Counted from the stretch's first letter, positions 1 to 8,210 are shown. The stretch is DNA of 64,000 nucleotides from Actinoplanes philippinensis (GCF_900113015.1 NZ_FONV01000004.1:310001-374000), one strand, 5' to 3'. Translations and numbers: made by a program. Notes: generated by a model from the sequence alone, not told the origin.

Positions 1-310
1 TGACGCCCATGAGCCGCTGCTCGTCGGAGTCGACGAAGAACAGCCCGCCGAACGACCAGTACGCCTGACCGCCGAGGTTCGCCTCGTTCTCCTGGTCGAG
101 CAGCAGCACCTTCCGGCCGGCGGCGACCAGTTCGGCGGTCGCCACCAGTCCGGCCAGGCCGTGCCCGACCACTATCGCGTCGGCGTCGGCAGCGGCGGCC
201 GCCCCGAACGCGGGCAGCGCGCCGGTCTGGGCGATCGCCGCGCCGGCCACGGCACCGCCGGCCACACCGATCGCCCGGCGGCGACTGACCCGGGGGGATC
301 TCGGCTCCAC
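1..310 (-). CDS. Tat-exported FAD-dependent dehydrogenase, N-terminal part (cut by left edge)
   Basis: Only the first 103 codons lie in the window; the gene runs off the left edge. A GTG start at 310 follows GGAGGA by about 6 nt and overlaps the TAG stop of the DUF6114 gene by one base (TAGTG), so translation is probably coupled. The N-terminus has a twin-arginine signal (SRRRAIG, then an Ala/Gly-rich hydrophobic stretch ending near AFGAAAADA), followed directly by a flavin Rossmann motif (VVGHGLAGLVATAELVAAG) and an acidic residue after the second strand (LLLDQE). The phrase GGQAYWSFGG is typical of FAD_binding_2 proteins of the 3-ketosteroid dehydrogenase/fumarate reductase superfamily. The substrate is unknown. 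The flavoprotein assignment is firm; the steroid link is only a family resemblance. Confidence 0.85.
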   Translation of the reverse strand, partial: MEPRSPRVSRRRAIGVAGGAVAGAAIAQTGALPAFGAAAAADADAIVVGHGLAGLVATAELVAAGRKVLLLDQENEANLGGQAYWSFGGLFFVDSDEQRLMGV

Positions 311-849
311 TATTCCTCCGTCGGTTCTCGGGTGTGGCGGGGGCCGGTGACGATGCTCAGGTCATCGGTGGCCGGGTCGCCGGCCGGCGGGTCGTCGACG
401 GGCTGCGGTTCGGCCGTCCGCCCATCGGTGGCCGGTTCCGCGGTGGCCGGCTCCTCGGTGGCCGGTTCCGCGGTGGCCGGCTCCGCGGTGGCCGGCTCCT
501 CGCTCGTCCACGCGAACGCCAGGGCGCCGCCGGTCAGGGTGAGGAGCAGGCCGATGATGAAGCCGCCCATGTTGGAGGTGAGCCAGGAGGCGAGACCGCA
601 CACGATGGCGACCAGCGAGTAGAAGACCCGCTGGGCCGGGGTGAACCAGATCAGCGCGCCACACAGGATGATCACGATCGGGATCAGGTAGCCGATGAAG
701 TTCTGCATGCCGACGTGCAGCACCACCCCCAGTGGCGCCCACACGGTGAACATGATCTCCAGGCCGCCGAGCAGCACGAACAGGCCGCCCCAGAAGGGCC
801 GCGTGCGCCGCCAGGACCGCTTCTCGACCGCCACGCGGGCCGCGGTCAT
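310..849 (-). CDS. DUF6114 membrane protein
   Basis: This 179-residue protein has a short basic N-terminus (EKRSWRRTRPFWGG), four closely spaced hydrophobic segments over about residues 18-120, and a hydrophilic tail built from a pentapeptide repeat (EPATA/EPATE). The pattern matches DUF6114, an actinobacterial family of unknown function normally found beside DUF6230. The ATG at 849 lies two bases after the DUF6230 stop codon, and its own stop overlaps the next start, so the three genes form one unit. The repeat tail would face outside or lie in the cytosol depending on topology, which I cannot settle. Confidence 0.85.
   Translation of the reverse strand: MTAARVAVEKRSWRRTRPFWGGLFVLLGGLEIMFTVWAPLGVVLHVGMQNFIGYLIPIVIILCGALIWFTPAQRVFYSLVAIVCGLASWLTSNMGGFIIGLLLTLTGGALAFAWTSEEPATAEPATAEPATEEPATAEPATDGRTAEPQPVDDPPAGDPATDDLSIVTGPRHTREPTEE
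427..501. repeat. Five 15-bp tandem units in the DUF6114 tail
   Basis: Units of the type GGTGGCCGGTTCCGC repeat five times in frame with only C/T and CG/CT variation. They encode the EPATA pentapeptide tail of the DUF6114 protein. The unit is a multiple of three, so copy-number change would lengthen or shorten the tail without breaking the frame. Confidence 0.9.
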
Positions 850-851
850 GG

Positions 852-1457
852 TCAGCAGCCGTCCGAGGTGAAGGCCATCCGCAGGTTGGGCAGGTAGAAC
901 CGGGCGGCCGTGGTGGCGTAGTTGTTCTGCCGCAGGTTGGTCAGGGTGACCTCCTCGGCCTGCTGGCCGAACACACCGATCGCGCCCTTCTTGCGGGGCA
1001 CCCGGTCGAGCGTGCTGGCGTCCTGGCCGATGTCGATGGTCGTGAAGTCGGCGTTGGCGGTGATCACGTCCGAGTCGACGACCAGAGTGTCGGCCGTGAC
1101 CTGGTTGGACGGGCTGCCCGCGGTGATCTTCAGGTTGATGCCGCCGAGCTCGATGCTCTGGCACAGGCCGTCCAGGGTGGCGTCGCGGATGGCGGAGACG
1201 ATCACCACGACCTGGCCGCCGGTGTCGCCCTCGTTCGGGCTGCCGGGCTCCATGTGGTCGAGTTCGGCGTACTGCGCGAACCCGTACCCGTGCAGCCTCG
1301 GTGAGGTGACGACGAACGGCATGCCGGAGATCGAGAAGGACGCCGCCAGGACGCCCTGGCCGGTGAGCACGACGAGGCCGGTGGTGGCGGCCAGGCCGCC
1401 GAGCATGACCGCGGCGAAACGCCGCCAGCGGGTACGGCCGAACGGGGTGGAGGACAT
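852..1457 (-). CDS. DUF6230 secreted/surface protein
   Basis: The chosen ATG at 1457 has AAGGAG four bases upstream, which favours it over an upstream ATG at 1478 and gives 201 residues. The N-terminus is basic (FGRTRWRRF) followed by a hydrophobic segment ending near GVLAASFS, a signal peptide or membrane anchor. The rest is a compact beta-rich domain (GMPFVVTSPRLHGYGFAQY, repeated short strands) typical of DUF6230. Relatives in Streptomyces are sometimes labelled cholesterol esterase, but I see no serine-hydrolase GxSxG motif, so I do not adopt that name. It is the first gene of the unit with DUF6114 and the FAD dehydrogenase. Confidence 0.85.
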   Translation of the reverse strand: MSSTPFGRTRWRRFAAVMLGGLAATTGLVVLTGQGVLAASFSISGMPFVVTSPRLHGYGFAQYAELDHMEPGSPNEGDTGGQVVVIVSAIRDATLDGLCQSIELGGINLKITAGSPSNQVTADTLVVDSDVITANADFTTIDIGQDASTLDRVPRKKGAIGVFGQQAEEVTLTNLRQNNYATTAARFYLPNLRMAFTSDGC

Positions 1458-1556
1458 GCTGCTCCTTATGCCGGGCACGGACGATCGCCACCGGTGCGAG
1501 CACTGCGGATGCCGCCCGGCGGGACCCCTATTGGGAAACCTCGATGGATTTCGGCG

Positions 1557-1586
1557 AAGTTACGCCCCAGTAACAGGGCCCGTCAA
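1557..1586 (-). promoter_or_regulatory. Promoter of the DUF6230 unit with an overlapping inverted repeat
   Basis: On the minus strand TTGACG (1581-1586) is followed by an 18-bp spacer and TAACTT (1557-1562). The inverted repeat GTTAC-GCCCCA-GTAAC (1559-1574) covers the -10 and part of the spacer. A repressor bound there would block RNA polymerase; the neighbouring TetR protein is the obvious candidate, which is inference. Confidence 0.55.
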
Positions 1587-1607
1587 GCCCAGGAAGCCGC
1601 TTTCCCG

Positions 1608-2339
1608 TCAGTGAAAAACCTCGTCGGTATCTGACGTGGCACAGGGGGCCACCACCCGCTCCCCCGCCGCCGGCACCAGCAGTTCGGCCGAGGCGGCGTC
1701 GCGGCCCACGAACGGGGCGGTCATGAAGTAGCTGAGCATCGGCAACAGGTCCGGCAGCTGCGCGACCCGGCCGGTCGACACGTAGCCGTAGATGGTCGCG
1801 TAGACCCCGCCCACCACGGTGTCGACCAGGCCGTCCGGCACCGGCGGGGCGTCGGCGAAGAACCGGGAGAAACGGCTGAGCAGCTCGGTGCGCCGCTCCC
1901 GCGCCAGGGCGCCGGCCGCGTCGATCTCCACGATCGCCATCGCGGCGAACGCCGGGACACTGGCCAGCACGTCGAGCAGCACCTTGAGCGCGGCCCGCAC
2001 CCCGGTCCGCCAGTCGCCGGCCGCCGCGTACGCCTCGTCCATCAGCCGCAGCACCACGCCGGTGCCGTGCCGGTAGGTGTCCAGGAACGCGTCCTCCTTG
2101 CCGGCGAACAGCGCGTAGAACGCCGGCCGGGTCACGCCGGCGGCCGTGCAGATGTCGCTGACCCGGGCGTTGGCGTAGCCCTTCTCGGCGACGGTGTGCA
2201 CCAGCGCGTCGTGGAGACGCTCGCGCTGGGTGGCGGCCACCGCCTCGGGAGTCATGGAGCGTGGGCCACGTTTGATCGCCCGGGACGGATCGCGTCCCGC
2301 CCGTGCGCCCGGAAGCGGGCTGATTACCGGATTCGTCAT
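1608..2339 (-). CDS. TetR/AcrR-family transcriptional regulator
   Basis: The protein has 243 residues from the ATG at 2339, chosen because GAGGA lies 6 nt upstream; the ATG at 2345 would abut that site. A 45-residue basic lead precedes the DNA-binding domain, with the helix-turn-helix at about 59-79 (VSDICTAAGVTRPAFYALF) and the characteristic KEDAFLDTY helix start. The C-terminal ligand domain (about 90-225) is helical and not assignable to a ligand. It lies 150 bp upstream of the DUF6230 unit in the same direction, whose promoter carries an inverted repeat. A likely role is repressor of that unit and of itself. Confidence 0.9.
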   Translation of the reverse strand: MTNPVISPLPGARAGRDPSRAIKRGPRSMTPEAVAATQRERLHDALVHTVAEKGYANARVSDICTAAGVTRPAFYALFAGKEDAFLDTYRHGTGVVLRLMDEAYAAAGDWRTGVRAALKVLLDVLASVPAFAAMAIVEIDAAGALARERRTELLSRFSRFFADAPPVPDGLVDTVVGGVYATIYGYVSTGRVAQLPDLLPMLSYFMTAPFVGRDAASAELLVPAAGERVVAPCATSDTDEVFH

Positions 2340-2352
2340 CGCCATTCCTCAA

Positions 2353-2367
2353 TGTCTTGACATGACA
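2353..2367. promoter_or_regulatory. Imperfect palindrome upstream of tetR
   Basis: TGTCTTGACATGACA has six of seven mirror pairs matched and lies 14 bp before the tetR start. Its position suits an autoregulatory operator. It differs in sequence from the inverted repeat at 1559-1574, so the two are probably not bound by the same protein. Confidence 0.35.
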
Positions 2368-2510
2368 TACCGCTGAGGTTTCTCATACCGGGAGACACGG
2401 ACCTCGATGGTTCCCACGGCGGTCCCCCCAGTATCGCCTGTCAATCAACCCCCGGAACGCTGCGGAAACGGCCGGGCCACCTCGTCCTCGCAAAGGGAGG
2501 GTGGCGCCAT

Positions 2511-3404
2511 ATGCGCGCGTCACGGCTCACATCGATTCTCGCTTCTCTTCTCCTGATCGGCGCCGCCGCCCCGGCACAGGCGGCCGCGCCCGGTGGCGCC
2601 TACGCCGGCCTCGACGAATGCCCGCTCAACTCCGCCGTCCTGATGGACCCGACGAACCTGCAGGTCGGGTGCGTCCGGTCGGTCACCAACGGCGGCAGCA
2701 TCACGATCGGCTCCACCACCGTCGCGTTCGACAGCCCGATCACCGTGCAGTTCGGCATCTACTGGCCCAAGTCCGCGCCGGTGCGGGAATTCCCCGACGG
2801 CAGCGTCGCCAACGTCTACTCGACCGTGCTGGCGCCCGGCGGCAAGACCCTGGTGGCCCGGCCGCTCGAGGTCACCGTGCCCGGCATCATCAACTTCCTG
2901 CCCGGCGTGACCAGCGTCTTCGCCCAGGTGGAGCTGGCCGGGCCGATCACCGACTTCATCCCGCTGGCCACCGGCGTGAACACCCCGGTCTTCGTGCTGC
3001 CGGTCAAGCTCAAGCTGAAGAACGCGCTGTTCGGCAACCGCTGCTACATCGGCTCGGACACCAGCCCGATCCGGTTCCAGCCGACCACCGGCACCACGTC
3101 GCCGCCCGCGCCGAACACCCCGGTCACCGGCGACCCCGGAACGCTGGACATCGTCGCCGACCCGAACGGCTACCAGACCCTCGGTGTCGGCATCACCGGC
3201 GCCTCCCTCGTGGACAACGCGTACGCCGTACCGAAGGCGAACGGCTGCGGGCTCATCCCCGGCAGCCTCGACCCGCTGATCAATCTCGCGTTCGGCCTGC
3301 CCTCCGCGGCCGGCCGCAACGCCGTCACGTTCGGGGCCAACGACACGGCCCTCGCCGTCTCGCCCAGCCTCGACGACCTCGAACAGGCGCTCGCCGCCTC
3401 CTAG
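2511..3404 (+). CDS. Secreted protein of unknown function (297 residues)
   Basis: The N-terminus is a clear Sec signal (MRASRLTSILASLLLIGAAA, cleavage near PAQA/AAPGG). The mature part has paired cysteines (DECPL, QVGCVRS, NRCYIG, NGCGL) and alternating beta-like strands with a Pro/Thr linker near residue 200 (TGTTSPPAPNTPVTGDP). I do not recognise a catalytic motif. It resembles cell-envelope proteins of mycolic-acid and Streptomyces-type actinobacteria in composition only. GGGAGG lies 11 nt before the ATG. The next gene follows after 18 bp, so the two secreted proteins are probably co-transcribed, divergently from tetR. Confidence 0.8.
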   Translation: MRASRLTSILASLLLIGAAAPAQAAAPGGAYAGLDECPLNSAVLMDPTNLQVGCVRSVTNGGSITIGSTTVAFDSPITVQFGIYWPKSAPVREFPDGSVANVYSTVLAPGGKTLVARPLEVTVPGIINFLPGVTSVFAQVELAGPITDFIPLATGVNTPVFVLPVKLKLKNALFGNRCYIGSDTSPIRFQPTTGTTSPPAPNTPVTGDPGTLDIVADPNGYQTLGVGITGASLVDNAYAVPKANGCGLIPGSLDPLINLAFGLPSAAGRNAVTFGANDTALAVSPSLDDLEQALAAS

Positions 3405-3422
3405 GAAAGGTGCACATCCCCC

Positions 3423-4079
3423 ATGCACAAGTCCCGTATCACCGCCGCCGCGATCGCCGGCGTCACCGCCGCCATGATGTTCGGCGCTCCGGCGCTGGCC
3501 GACGACGGCACCGTCCTGACCAGCGAGACCCCCGCCGGGCCAGCCGTCGCCGTCGGTGACACCATCTCGTCCGGCCTCGCCACCGGCACACAGGCCGTCT
3601 TCGCCACCGCACCCGGCGGCGCCAACGGCATGAAGTGCACCGGCTCCAGCCTCAGCGCAGTGGTCAACGACAACCCGGCCGCGCCCGGGGCGGCCACGCT
3701 CGGCGCCAACCTCGGCCTGTCCGGCTGCACGGTCAGCGGCATCCCCGGGGTCACCGGCGTCAACAGCGTGACGATCAACAACCAGCCGTACACCACGACG
3801 ACCGCCAGCGACGGCACCGTCACGGTCTCCGGCACCGACGCCGCGCCGATCCAGGCGACCCTCGTCCTGCGGTCGCTGCTCGGCTCGGTGACGTGCGTCT
3901 TCGTCGCCGACGGCAACACGATCAGCGGTGTCGCCGACAACACCGACAACTCGATCGCGTTCACCGACCAGCGGTTCAACAAGAGCAGCGGCCCGGCCGC
4001 CTGCATCTCGGCGGCCTACTTCACCGCCAGGTACACCCCGGTGGTGACGTCGGCCGGAGCCCTGGTGTTCGTCAACTGA
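3423..4079 (+). CDS. Secreted protein of unknown function (218 residues)
   Basis: The signal peptide (MHKSRITAAAIAGVTAAMMF, cleavage near ALA/DDG) is followed by a Thr/Ser/Val-rich beta protein with two likely disulfide pairs (GMKCTG with SGCTVS; VTCVFV with AACIS). GGAAAGG precedes the ATG by 9 nt and the gap to the upstream gene is 18 bp. Similar sequences in Streptomyces are usually labelled only as Tat or signal-sequence proteins. There is no enzyme motif. It may be a structural or adhesive partner of the 297-residue protein before it. Confidence 0.8.
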   Translation: MHKSRITAAAIAGVTAAMMFGAPALADDGTVLTSETPAGPAVAVGDTISSGLATGTQAVFATAPGGANGMKCTGSSLSAVVNDNPAAPGAATLGANLGLSGCTVSGIPGVTGVNSVTINNQPYTTTTASDGTVTVSGTDAAPIQATLVLRSLLGSVTCVFVADGNTISGVADNTDNSIAFTDQRFNKSSGPAACISAAYFTARYTPVVTSAGALVFVN

Positions 4080-4093
4080 CGCCCCTTGAGGCA

Positions 4094-4125
4094 GGGCCCG
4101 CGGAACGTCCCCCGTCCGCGGGCCC
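4094..4125. terminator. Hairpin between convergent genes
   Basis: GGGCCCGCGGA and its exact complement TCCGCGGGCCC form an 11-bp stem with a 10-nt loop, 14 bp after the secreted-protein stop and just before the stop of the convergent gene. There is no U-tract, as is usual in actinomycetes; it may serve both strands. Confidence 0.75.
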
Positions 4126-4132
4126 GTGGCCG

Positions 4133-4561
4133 TCAGAGCCGGATCAGGGCCAGGTCCCACTGGCCGTGGTCGTCCTCCCAGGTGGTGACGATCTCACCGA
4201 AGCCCAGCGGGTTCCGCTCCGGCGCCTCGTCGGCGAAGATCTCGCCGGTCTCCTCCAGCTCGCCGGTGATCCGCAGCGCGTCCTCGAGCGTCCCGTCGGT
4301 GGCGACCCGGATGTGGGCCACCGACCAGCCGGCGCCACCGAGGTCCCGGCCGGTCAGCTCCCGGCCCGCCACCTGCTCGTCGCCGACCTCGAACAGGGTG
4401 CCCGGCCCGTCGACCGGCAGCGGCCCGTTGTCGAGGATCGTCAGGTTCTCGTCGAACACGGTTCGTTCGCCGCTCAGCACCGCGGGGTCGAGCCAGCCGG
4501 GATGCCGGTCGAAGCCGGACTCGTGGTTGAAGAAGTTGCCCCAGGCGTACAGCGCATACAT
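4133..4561 (-). CDS. Hypothetical 142-residue protein, probably leaderless
   Basis: I do not recognise the family. The start at 4561 is chosen because a consensus -10 hexamer TATGAT (4569-4574 on the minus strand) ends exactly 7 nt before it, the usual leaderless layout; an ATG at 4573 would lie inside that hexamer. The protein is acidic and soluble, rich in Trp/Asp/Glu (FFNHESGFDRHPGWLD; TTWEDDHGQWDLALIRL), with no signal peptide or membrane segment. It resembles small cytosolic immunity-like or DUF proteins by composition only, and no toxin gene is visible next to it. Confidence 0.65.
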   Translation of the reverse strand: MYALYAWGNFFNHESGFDRHPGWLDPAVLSGERTVFDENLTILDNGPLPVDGPGTLFEVGDEQVAGRELTGRDLGGAGWSVAHIRVATDGTLEDALRITGELEETGEIFADEAPERNPLGFGEIVTTWEDDHGQWDLALIRL

Positions 4562-4614
4562 TCCGGCGATCATACGGACGGGTGGACGGCCTCGAAGATG
4601 GGTACGACGGGTCC

Positions 4615-4767
4615 ATGACTGACGTGGCAGAGGTCAACAGCACCCAGCCGAGGGATTGGCAACCGACCGACGAGCAGCGGCGCCGGGCCCTGTGCAACGA
4701 GGCGTATCCGGCGGCCGGGCGCGTCGCCGTGCCCGGCCGCCGGACGTCAGGCGGTCAGTTGCGGTAG
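4615..4767 (+). CDS. Possible small 50-residue protein
   Basis: A short reading frame starts at the ATG at 4615, 6 nt after TACGAC, in the gap between two minus-strand genes, and overlaps the 3-prime end of the IF-1 gene by 13 bp. The product is charged ([19 protein letters not shown]) with no recognised motif. It could be chance coding in high-GC DNA. Confidence 0.2.
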   Translation: MTDVAEVNSTQPRDWQPTDEQRRRALCNEAYPAAGRVAVPGRRTSGGQLR

Positions 4768-4970
4768 CGGAAGGAGATCCGGCCGCGGGTCAGGTCGTAC
4801 GGGCTGAGCTCGACCAGCACCCGGTCGAACGGCAGGACCCGGATCCGGTTCTTGCGCATCTTGCCGCTGATGTGCGCCAGCACCTGATGGCCGTTGGTCA
4901 GCTCCACCCGGAAGGTGGCGTTGCGCAGGCACTCCAGCACGGTGCCCTCGATCGCGATCCCGGACGACAT
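4755..4970 (-). CDS. infA: Translation initiation factor IF-1, stand-alone paralogue
   Basis: The 71-residue product is a full-length S1/OB-fold protein with the IF-1 hallmarks [35 protein letters not shown] and [21 protein letters not shown]-1 sits in the ribosomal A site during initiation. It is not in the usual ribosomal-protein context (rpmJ-rpsM); instead its ATG overlaps the stop of a GNAT gene (TGATG). The N-terminus [10 protein letters not shown] differs from the MAKKDGAIEVEG of canonical actinobacterial copies. This suggests a second, accessory IF-1, possibly used in stationary phase or stress; the role is inference. Confidence 0.93.
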   Translation of the reverse strand: MSSGIAIEGTVLECLRNATFRVELTNGHQVLAHISGKMRKNRIRVLPFDRVLVELSPYDLTRGRISFRYRN

Positions 4971-5686
4971 CAGCGCAGCACCAGCTCGAGGTTGCTGCTC
5001 TCACGCCGGGCCCCGAAGCTCTCGAAGAGGGCGAGCGCCGCCGTGTTCGCCTGGTTGACCTCCGCGCCGGCGAACGGCGCACCGGCCCGGTGGGCGGCCC
5101 CCAGCACCGCGGCCAGCAGGGCCCGGCCGATCCCGCGCCGGCGGTGCGCGGAGAGCACGGCGATCAGGCCGATGCGGGGACGGCGGGGAATCGGCGCGAC
5201 CCGGACCAGGCCCACACAGCGGTCGCCGACGGCGGCGACCGTGTACCGGCTCGGGTCGTGCGCCCCGAACACCTCGGCCGGCATGTTGTGCCAGCCGACC
5301 GTCGCGTCGATCTCGGCGCGGATCGAGGAGTCCAGCTCCCACAGCGGACCGGCCTCGGCCGGACCGATCGTGACCTCGGCCGCCGAGGCGAAGTCGCCGG
5401 TGGGGACGACCAGCTCCCACTCGCGGCGGCGCGGCCCGAACCCGAGCCGCTCCCACTGCGACAACAGGTCGAGGTCGTCCTCGTCGACCACCGTGTAGAG
5501 CGGTTTCGGCAGCGTCGGCAGCATCGCGCCGGCCAGCCGGTCGAAGACCGTGCCGTGCCACGCGTCGATGCTGAGGAAGCTGCGGCCGTCGGGCCGGCGC
5601 CAGACCTCGCCGCGCCCGACGACCTGATCGTCGTCGAGAGCGTGCCAGTGCCGCTCCGAGACCCGGGTGATTTCAGCAGATTGCAT
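4970..5686 (-). CDS. GNAT-family N-acetyltransferase
   Basis: The 238-residue protein starts at the ATG at 5686, with GAAAGG 8 nt upstream. The C-terminal half carries a GNAT fold: strand motif [20 protein letters not shown] is the acetyl-CoA pyrophosphate loop (R/QxxGxG/A as RRRGIGRA), followed by [20 protein letters not shown] for the substrate-side helix. The N-terminal half resembles a degenerate second GNAT domain ([18 protein letters not shown]), as in tandem-GNAT proteins of the mycothiol-synthase type. Substrate unknown. It is translationally coupled to the accessory IF-1, a hint at a role near translation or protein acetylation. Confidence 0.88.
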   Translation of the reverse strand: MQSAEITRVSERHWHALDDDQVVGRGEVWRRPDGRSFLSIDAWHGTVFDRLAGAMLPTLPKPLYTVVDEDDLDLLSQWERLGFGPRRREWELVVPTGDFASAAEVTIGPAEAGPLWELDSSIRAEIDATVGWHNMPAEVFGAHDPSRYTVAAVGDRCVGLVRVAPIPRRPRIGLIAVLSAHRRRGIGRALLAAVLGAAHRAGAPFAGAEVNQANTAALALFESFGARRESSNLELVLR

Positions 5687-5762
5687 AAGGTGTGCCTTTC
5701 GCCGACGTGCTCCCGGCGACACCTCTCGTCAATCGCCGGCCGTGACGGCATGGGGAGCACCC

Positions 5763-5776
5763 ATCGTTACAACGAT
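5763..5776. promoter_or_regulatory. Inverted repeat upstream of the GNAT-infA pair
   Basis: ATCGT-TACA-ACGAT is a perfect 5-bp inverted repeat 77 bp before the GNAT start in the 133-bp gap to the next gene. It is a candidate operator; a TTGACG hexamer lies between it and the GNAT gene on the minus strand. Confidence 0.3.
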
Positions 5777-5819
5777 CACGATGCTCACCTCCCCCGGTAG
5801 TGCCACGGCCGCCCGCAGG

Positions 5820-7034
5820 CTATCCCCGCGCCGTCGCGGCCGTCCATTCATTTAGCCCGCCGATCAGCCGGTCGATCTCCTCGGCCGTGTTGTAGGGCGC
5901 CAACCCCACCCGCAACGCCGCGTCCAGCTTCAACGCCACGAACGGCTCGTAGGCGTAGAAGGACCCGGCGGGCGCCAGGACGTCCCGCTCGGCGAGGAAG
6001 ATCTGCGCGGCCCTGGCCTCACGGCCGGCGAAATTCATCAAGGACGTGGGGGTACGGTCGACGGCGCCCGAATACAGCGTGACGACGTCGCCCAGTTCCC
6101 GTAGGCCCGCTTCGAGGCGCTGCCGCAGGGCCGTCTCGTGCTCGTGCACCGCCGCCAGCGACCGGGCGAGCCGTTCCCGGCGGGTGCCGTCCGTCCCGGG
6201 CACCATCCCGGCGAGGAAGTCGACGGCCGCGGTCGCCCCGGCCAGCATCTCGTAGGGCAGCGTGCCGAACTCGAACCGCTCCGGAACCGCGTCGGTCGAC
6301 GGCACCAGCTTGTCCGGCCGGATCGTCGCCAGCAGCTCCGGCGACGCGGCCAGCACACCGCAGTGCGGGCCGAGGAACTTGTAGGGCGAGCACACGAACA
6401 GGTCGGCGCCGAGCGCGGGCACGTCGACGAGCCGGTGCGCGGCGTAGTGCACACCGTCCACGTAGAGCAGCGCCCCGGCCGCGTGCGCCAGGTCGGCGAT
6501 CCGGCGGACCGGCGGCACCGTGCCGAGCACGTTGGAGGCGGCGGTGACCGCGACCAGCCGGGTCCGCGACGACAGGGCCCGCTCGGCGGAATCCAGGTCC
6601 AGTTCGCCGGTGGTGGTGTCGAAGTCGATCCAGCGGACGGTGACGCCGGCCCGCTCGGCGGCCTGGATCCACGGCCGCACGTTGCTGTCGTGGTCGAGGC
6701 GGCTCACCACGACCTCGTCGCCCGGCCGCCACGTCGCCGCCAGGTGCCGGGAGAAGTCGTAGGTGAGCTGGGTGGCGCTGCGCCCGTGCACGATCCCGGC
6801 GGCCGGCACCCCGAGCAGGTCGGCGTAGGCGGCCCGGAACGCGGCCACCGACTGCTCGGCGTTGCGCTCGGAGACGCTCACCGCGCCCCGGTTGGACAGC
6901 GGCCCGGTCATCGTGGCCACGATCGCGTCGGCGACCGGGCGGGGTGTCTGGGTGCCGCCCGGCCCGTCGAAGAAGGCCAGGCCGGTGTCCAGGGAGGGGA
7001 ACTGGGCGCGCAGCGCGGTCACGTCGAGGCTCAC
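5820..7034 (-). CDS. Class V aminotransferase / cysteine desulfurase-like protein
   Basis: The 404-residue PLP enzyme starts at GTG 7034, where GAGG lies 9 nt upstream; the GTG at 7043 would abut that site. Key features are the N-terminal FFDGPGGTQTPRPV, the His-Gly loop IVHGRSATQLTYDF, the DHDSNVRPW motif, Asp193 in YVDGVHYAAH, and the Schiff-base Lys219 in CSPYKFLGPHCG. These fit the SufS-like VC1184/TIGR01976 subfamily, which lacks a clear role in Fe-S assembly. No sulfur-carrier gene is adjacent. It follows an SDR gene with a 23-bp gap and is probably co-transcribed with it. Confidence 0.88.
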   Translation of the reverse strand: MSLDVTALRAQFPSLDTGLAFFDGPGGTQTPRPVADAIVATMTGPLSNRGAVSVSERNAEQSVAAFRAAYADLLGVPAAGIVHGRSATQLTYDFSRHLAATWRPGDEVVVSRLDHDSNVRPWIQAAERAGVTVRWIDFDTTTGELDLDSAERALSSRTRLVAVTAASNVLGTVPPVRRIADLAHAAGALLYVDGVHYAAHRLVDVPALGADLFVCSPYKFLGPHCGVLAASPELLATIRPDKLVPSTDAVPERFEFGTLPYEMLAGATAAVDFLAGMVPGTDGTRRERLARSLAAVHEHETALRQRLEAGLRELGDVVTLYSGAVDRTPTSLMNFAGREARAAQIFLAERDVLAPAGSFYAYEPFVALKLDAALRVGLAPYNTAEEIDRLIGGLNEWTAATARG

Positions 7035-7057
7035 GCCGTCCACCCTCGCACAGATCG

Positions 7058-8026
7058 TCAGCGGCGCAGCCGTGCCGCCCAGCGGCCCGCGACCAGAGCC
7101 GCGGCCAGAACAGCGGCTGTCCCGGCCGCCTGCCGGGGCCGCCACCAGGCCGGACGCCATTCGCCGTGCAGGCCCTCGGCGTCCGGCAGGGCCGGCTCGA
7201 ACACGTTGCCCCGGTGCGCCGGCATCGCCTCGCGGGACAGCCCGCCGACGCGCATGAGCGGGCCGACGAGCACGTCGTAGAGGCCGGGGACGGCCACGAA
7301 GCCCAGGCTGATGATCCGGTTGGCGAGGCCGACGTTCACCGTGGCCCGGGGCTTACGAGCGCAGCGGACGATGGCGGCGGCCACCGTCTCCGGCTGGTCG
7401 ATCGGCGGTGGCGGCTTCCCGGCCACTCCCGCGTAGTTGGCCGCGTTGCGGTAGATCGGCGTGTTCACCGCCCCCGGCGACACCAGGCACACGTGGATGT
7501 CCGGCGCGTCCCGGGTCTCCAGGCGCAACGCCCGGATCAGCGCCCGCAGTCCCCACTTGCTGGTCACGTACGAGCTGGTGTACGGCGTGACGACGGTGCC
7601 CAGCAGCGACCCGCCGAAGATCAGGATCCCGTGTCCCTGCCGCCGGAACCGGTCCAGCGCGACCCGCGCCACGGTGGCCCCGCCGAGCAGGTCGACCTCG
7701 ACGACCCGGTCGAAGACACCGGCGGGCACGTCCTCGAACCGCCCGTACGCCATCACGGCCGCCGTGTTGACCCACACGTCGATGCCGCCGAACGCGGTGA
7801 CCGCCGTGTCCGCCACCTCCGCGACGGTCTCCGGCACCAGCACATCGGCGACGGTCACCCGTACCTCCGCGCCCGCTTCCCGGCATTGAGCGGCCACGTC
7901 GTCGAGCGCCGGCCGGGACCGGGAGGCGAGGACGAGGCGGGCGCCGGCGCGGGCGAAGGCGAGCGCGGTGGCCCGCCCCACCCCGCTGGAGGCACCGGTG
8001 ATGACGACGACCTGATCGGTGGGCAC
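7058..8026 (-). CDS. Short-chain dehydrogenase/reductase with C-terminal membrane anchor
   Basis: The 322-residue protein is a classical SDR: the cofactor loop TGASSGVG (about 10-17), NTAA (about 88), the catalytic Tyr-x-x-x-Lys in SSYVTSKWG, and PGAVNTP after strand 6. An arginine in ASRSRP after strand 2 suggests NADP(H). A C-terminal extension ends in a hydrophobic segment (TAAVLAAALVAGRWAARLRR), which would tether it to the membrane. The GTG start at 8026 has TACAAC 6 nt upstream and no ribosome site, compatible with a leaderless message. The substrate is not evident. Confidence 0.88.
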   Translation of the reverse strand: MPTDQVVVITGASSGVGRATALAFARAGARLVLASRSRPALDDVAAQCREAGAEVRVTVADVLVPETVAEVADTAVTAFGGIDVWVNTAAVMAYGRFEDVPAGVFDRVVEVDLLGGATVARVALDRFRRQGHGILIFGGSLLGTVVTPYTSSYVTSKWGLRALIRALRLETRDAPDIHVCLVSPGAVNTPIYRNAANYAGVAGKPPPPIDQPETVAAAIVRCARKPRATVNVGLANRIISLGFVAVPGLYDVLVGPLMRVGGLSREAMPAHRGNVFEPALPDAEGLHGEWRPAWWRPRQAAGTAAVLAAALVAGRWAARLRR

Positions 8027-8210
8027 GGCGACGTTGTACCCACCGGCCGGGCACTAATTCGCGTTCGGTCCACGGCGGGGAGGTCACGCGGTGACGTGGT
8101 CACGGCCCGGGCCGCCCTCGATGAAGCACTTCGCCCAGGTGGTGGTCCCCGGGCCGCGGGTCACCGGCCGGTAACCGGGTCGGGAGGGCTTTCCCGGGCA
8201 TCATGCGCTG

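Noticed and set aside
852..1457. Naming the DUF6230 protein a cholesterol esterase
   Set aside because: Related proteins carry this label, but no serine-hydrolase motif is visible.
310..1503. A 397-codon minus-strand frame that joins DUF6114 to upstream sequence
   Set aside because: The extra N-terminal part is out of frame with the DUF6230 gene it overlaps; the real DUF6114 start is the ATG at 849, two bases after the DUF6230 stop.
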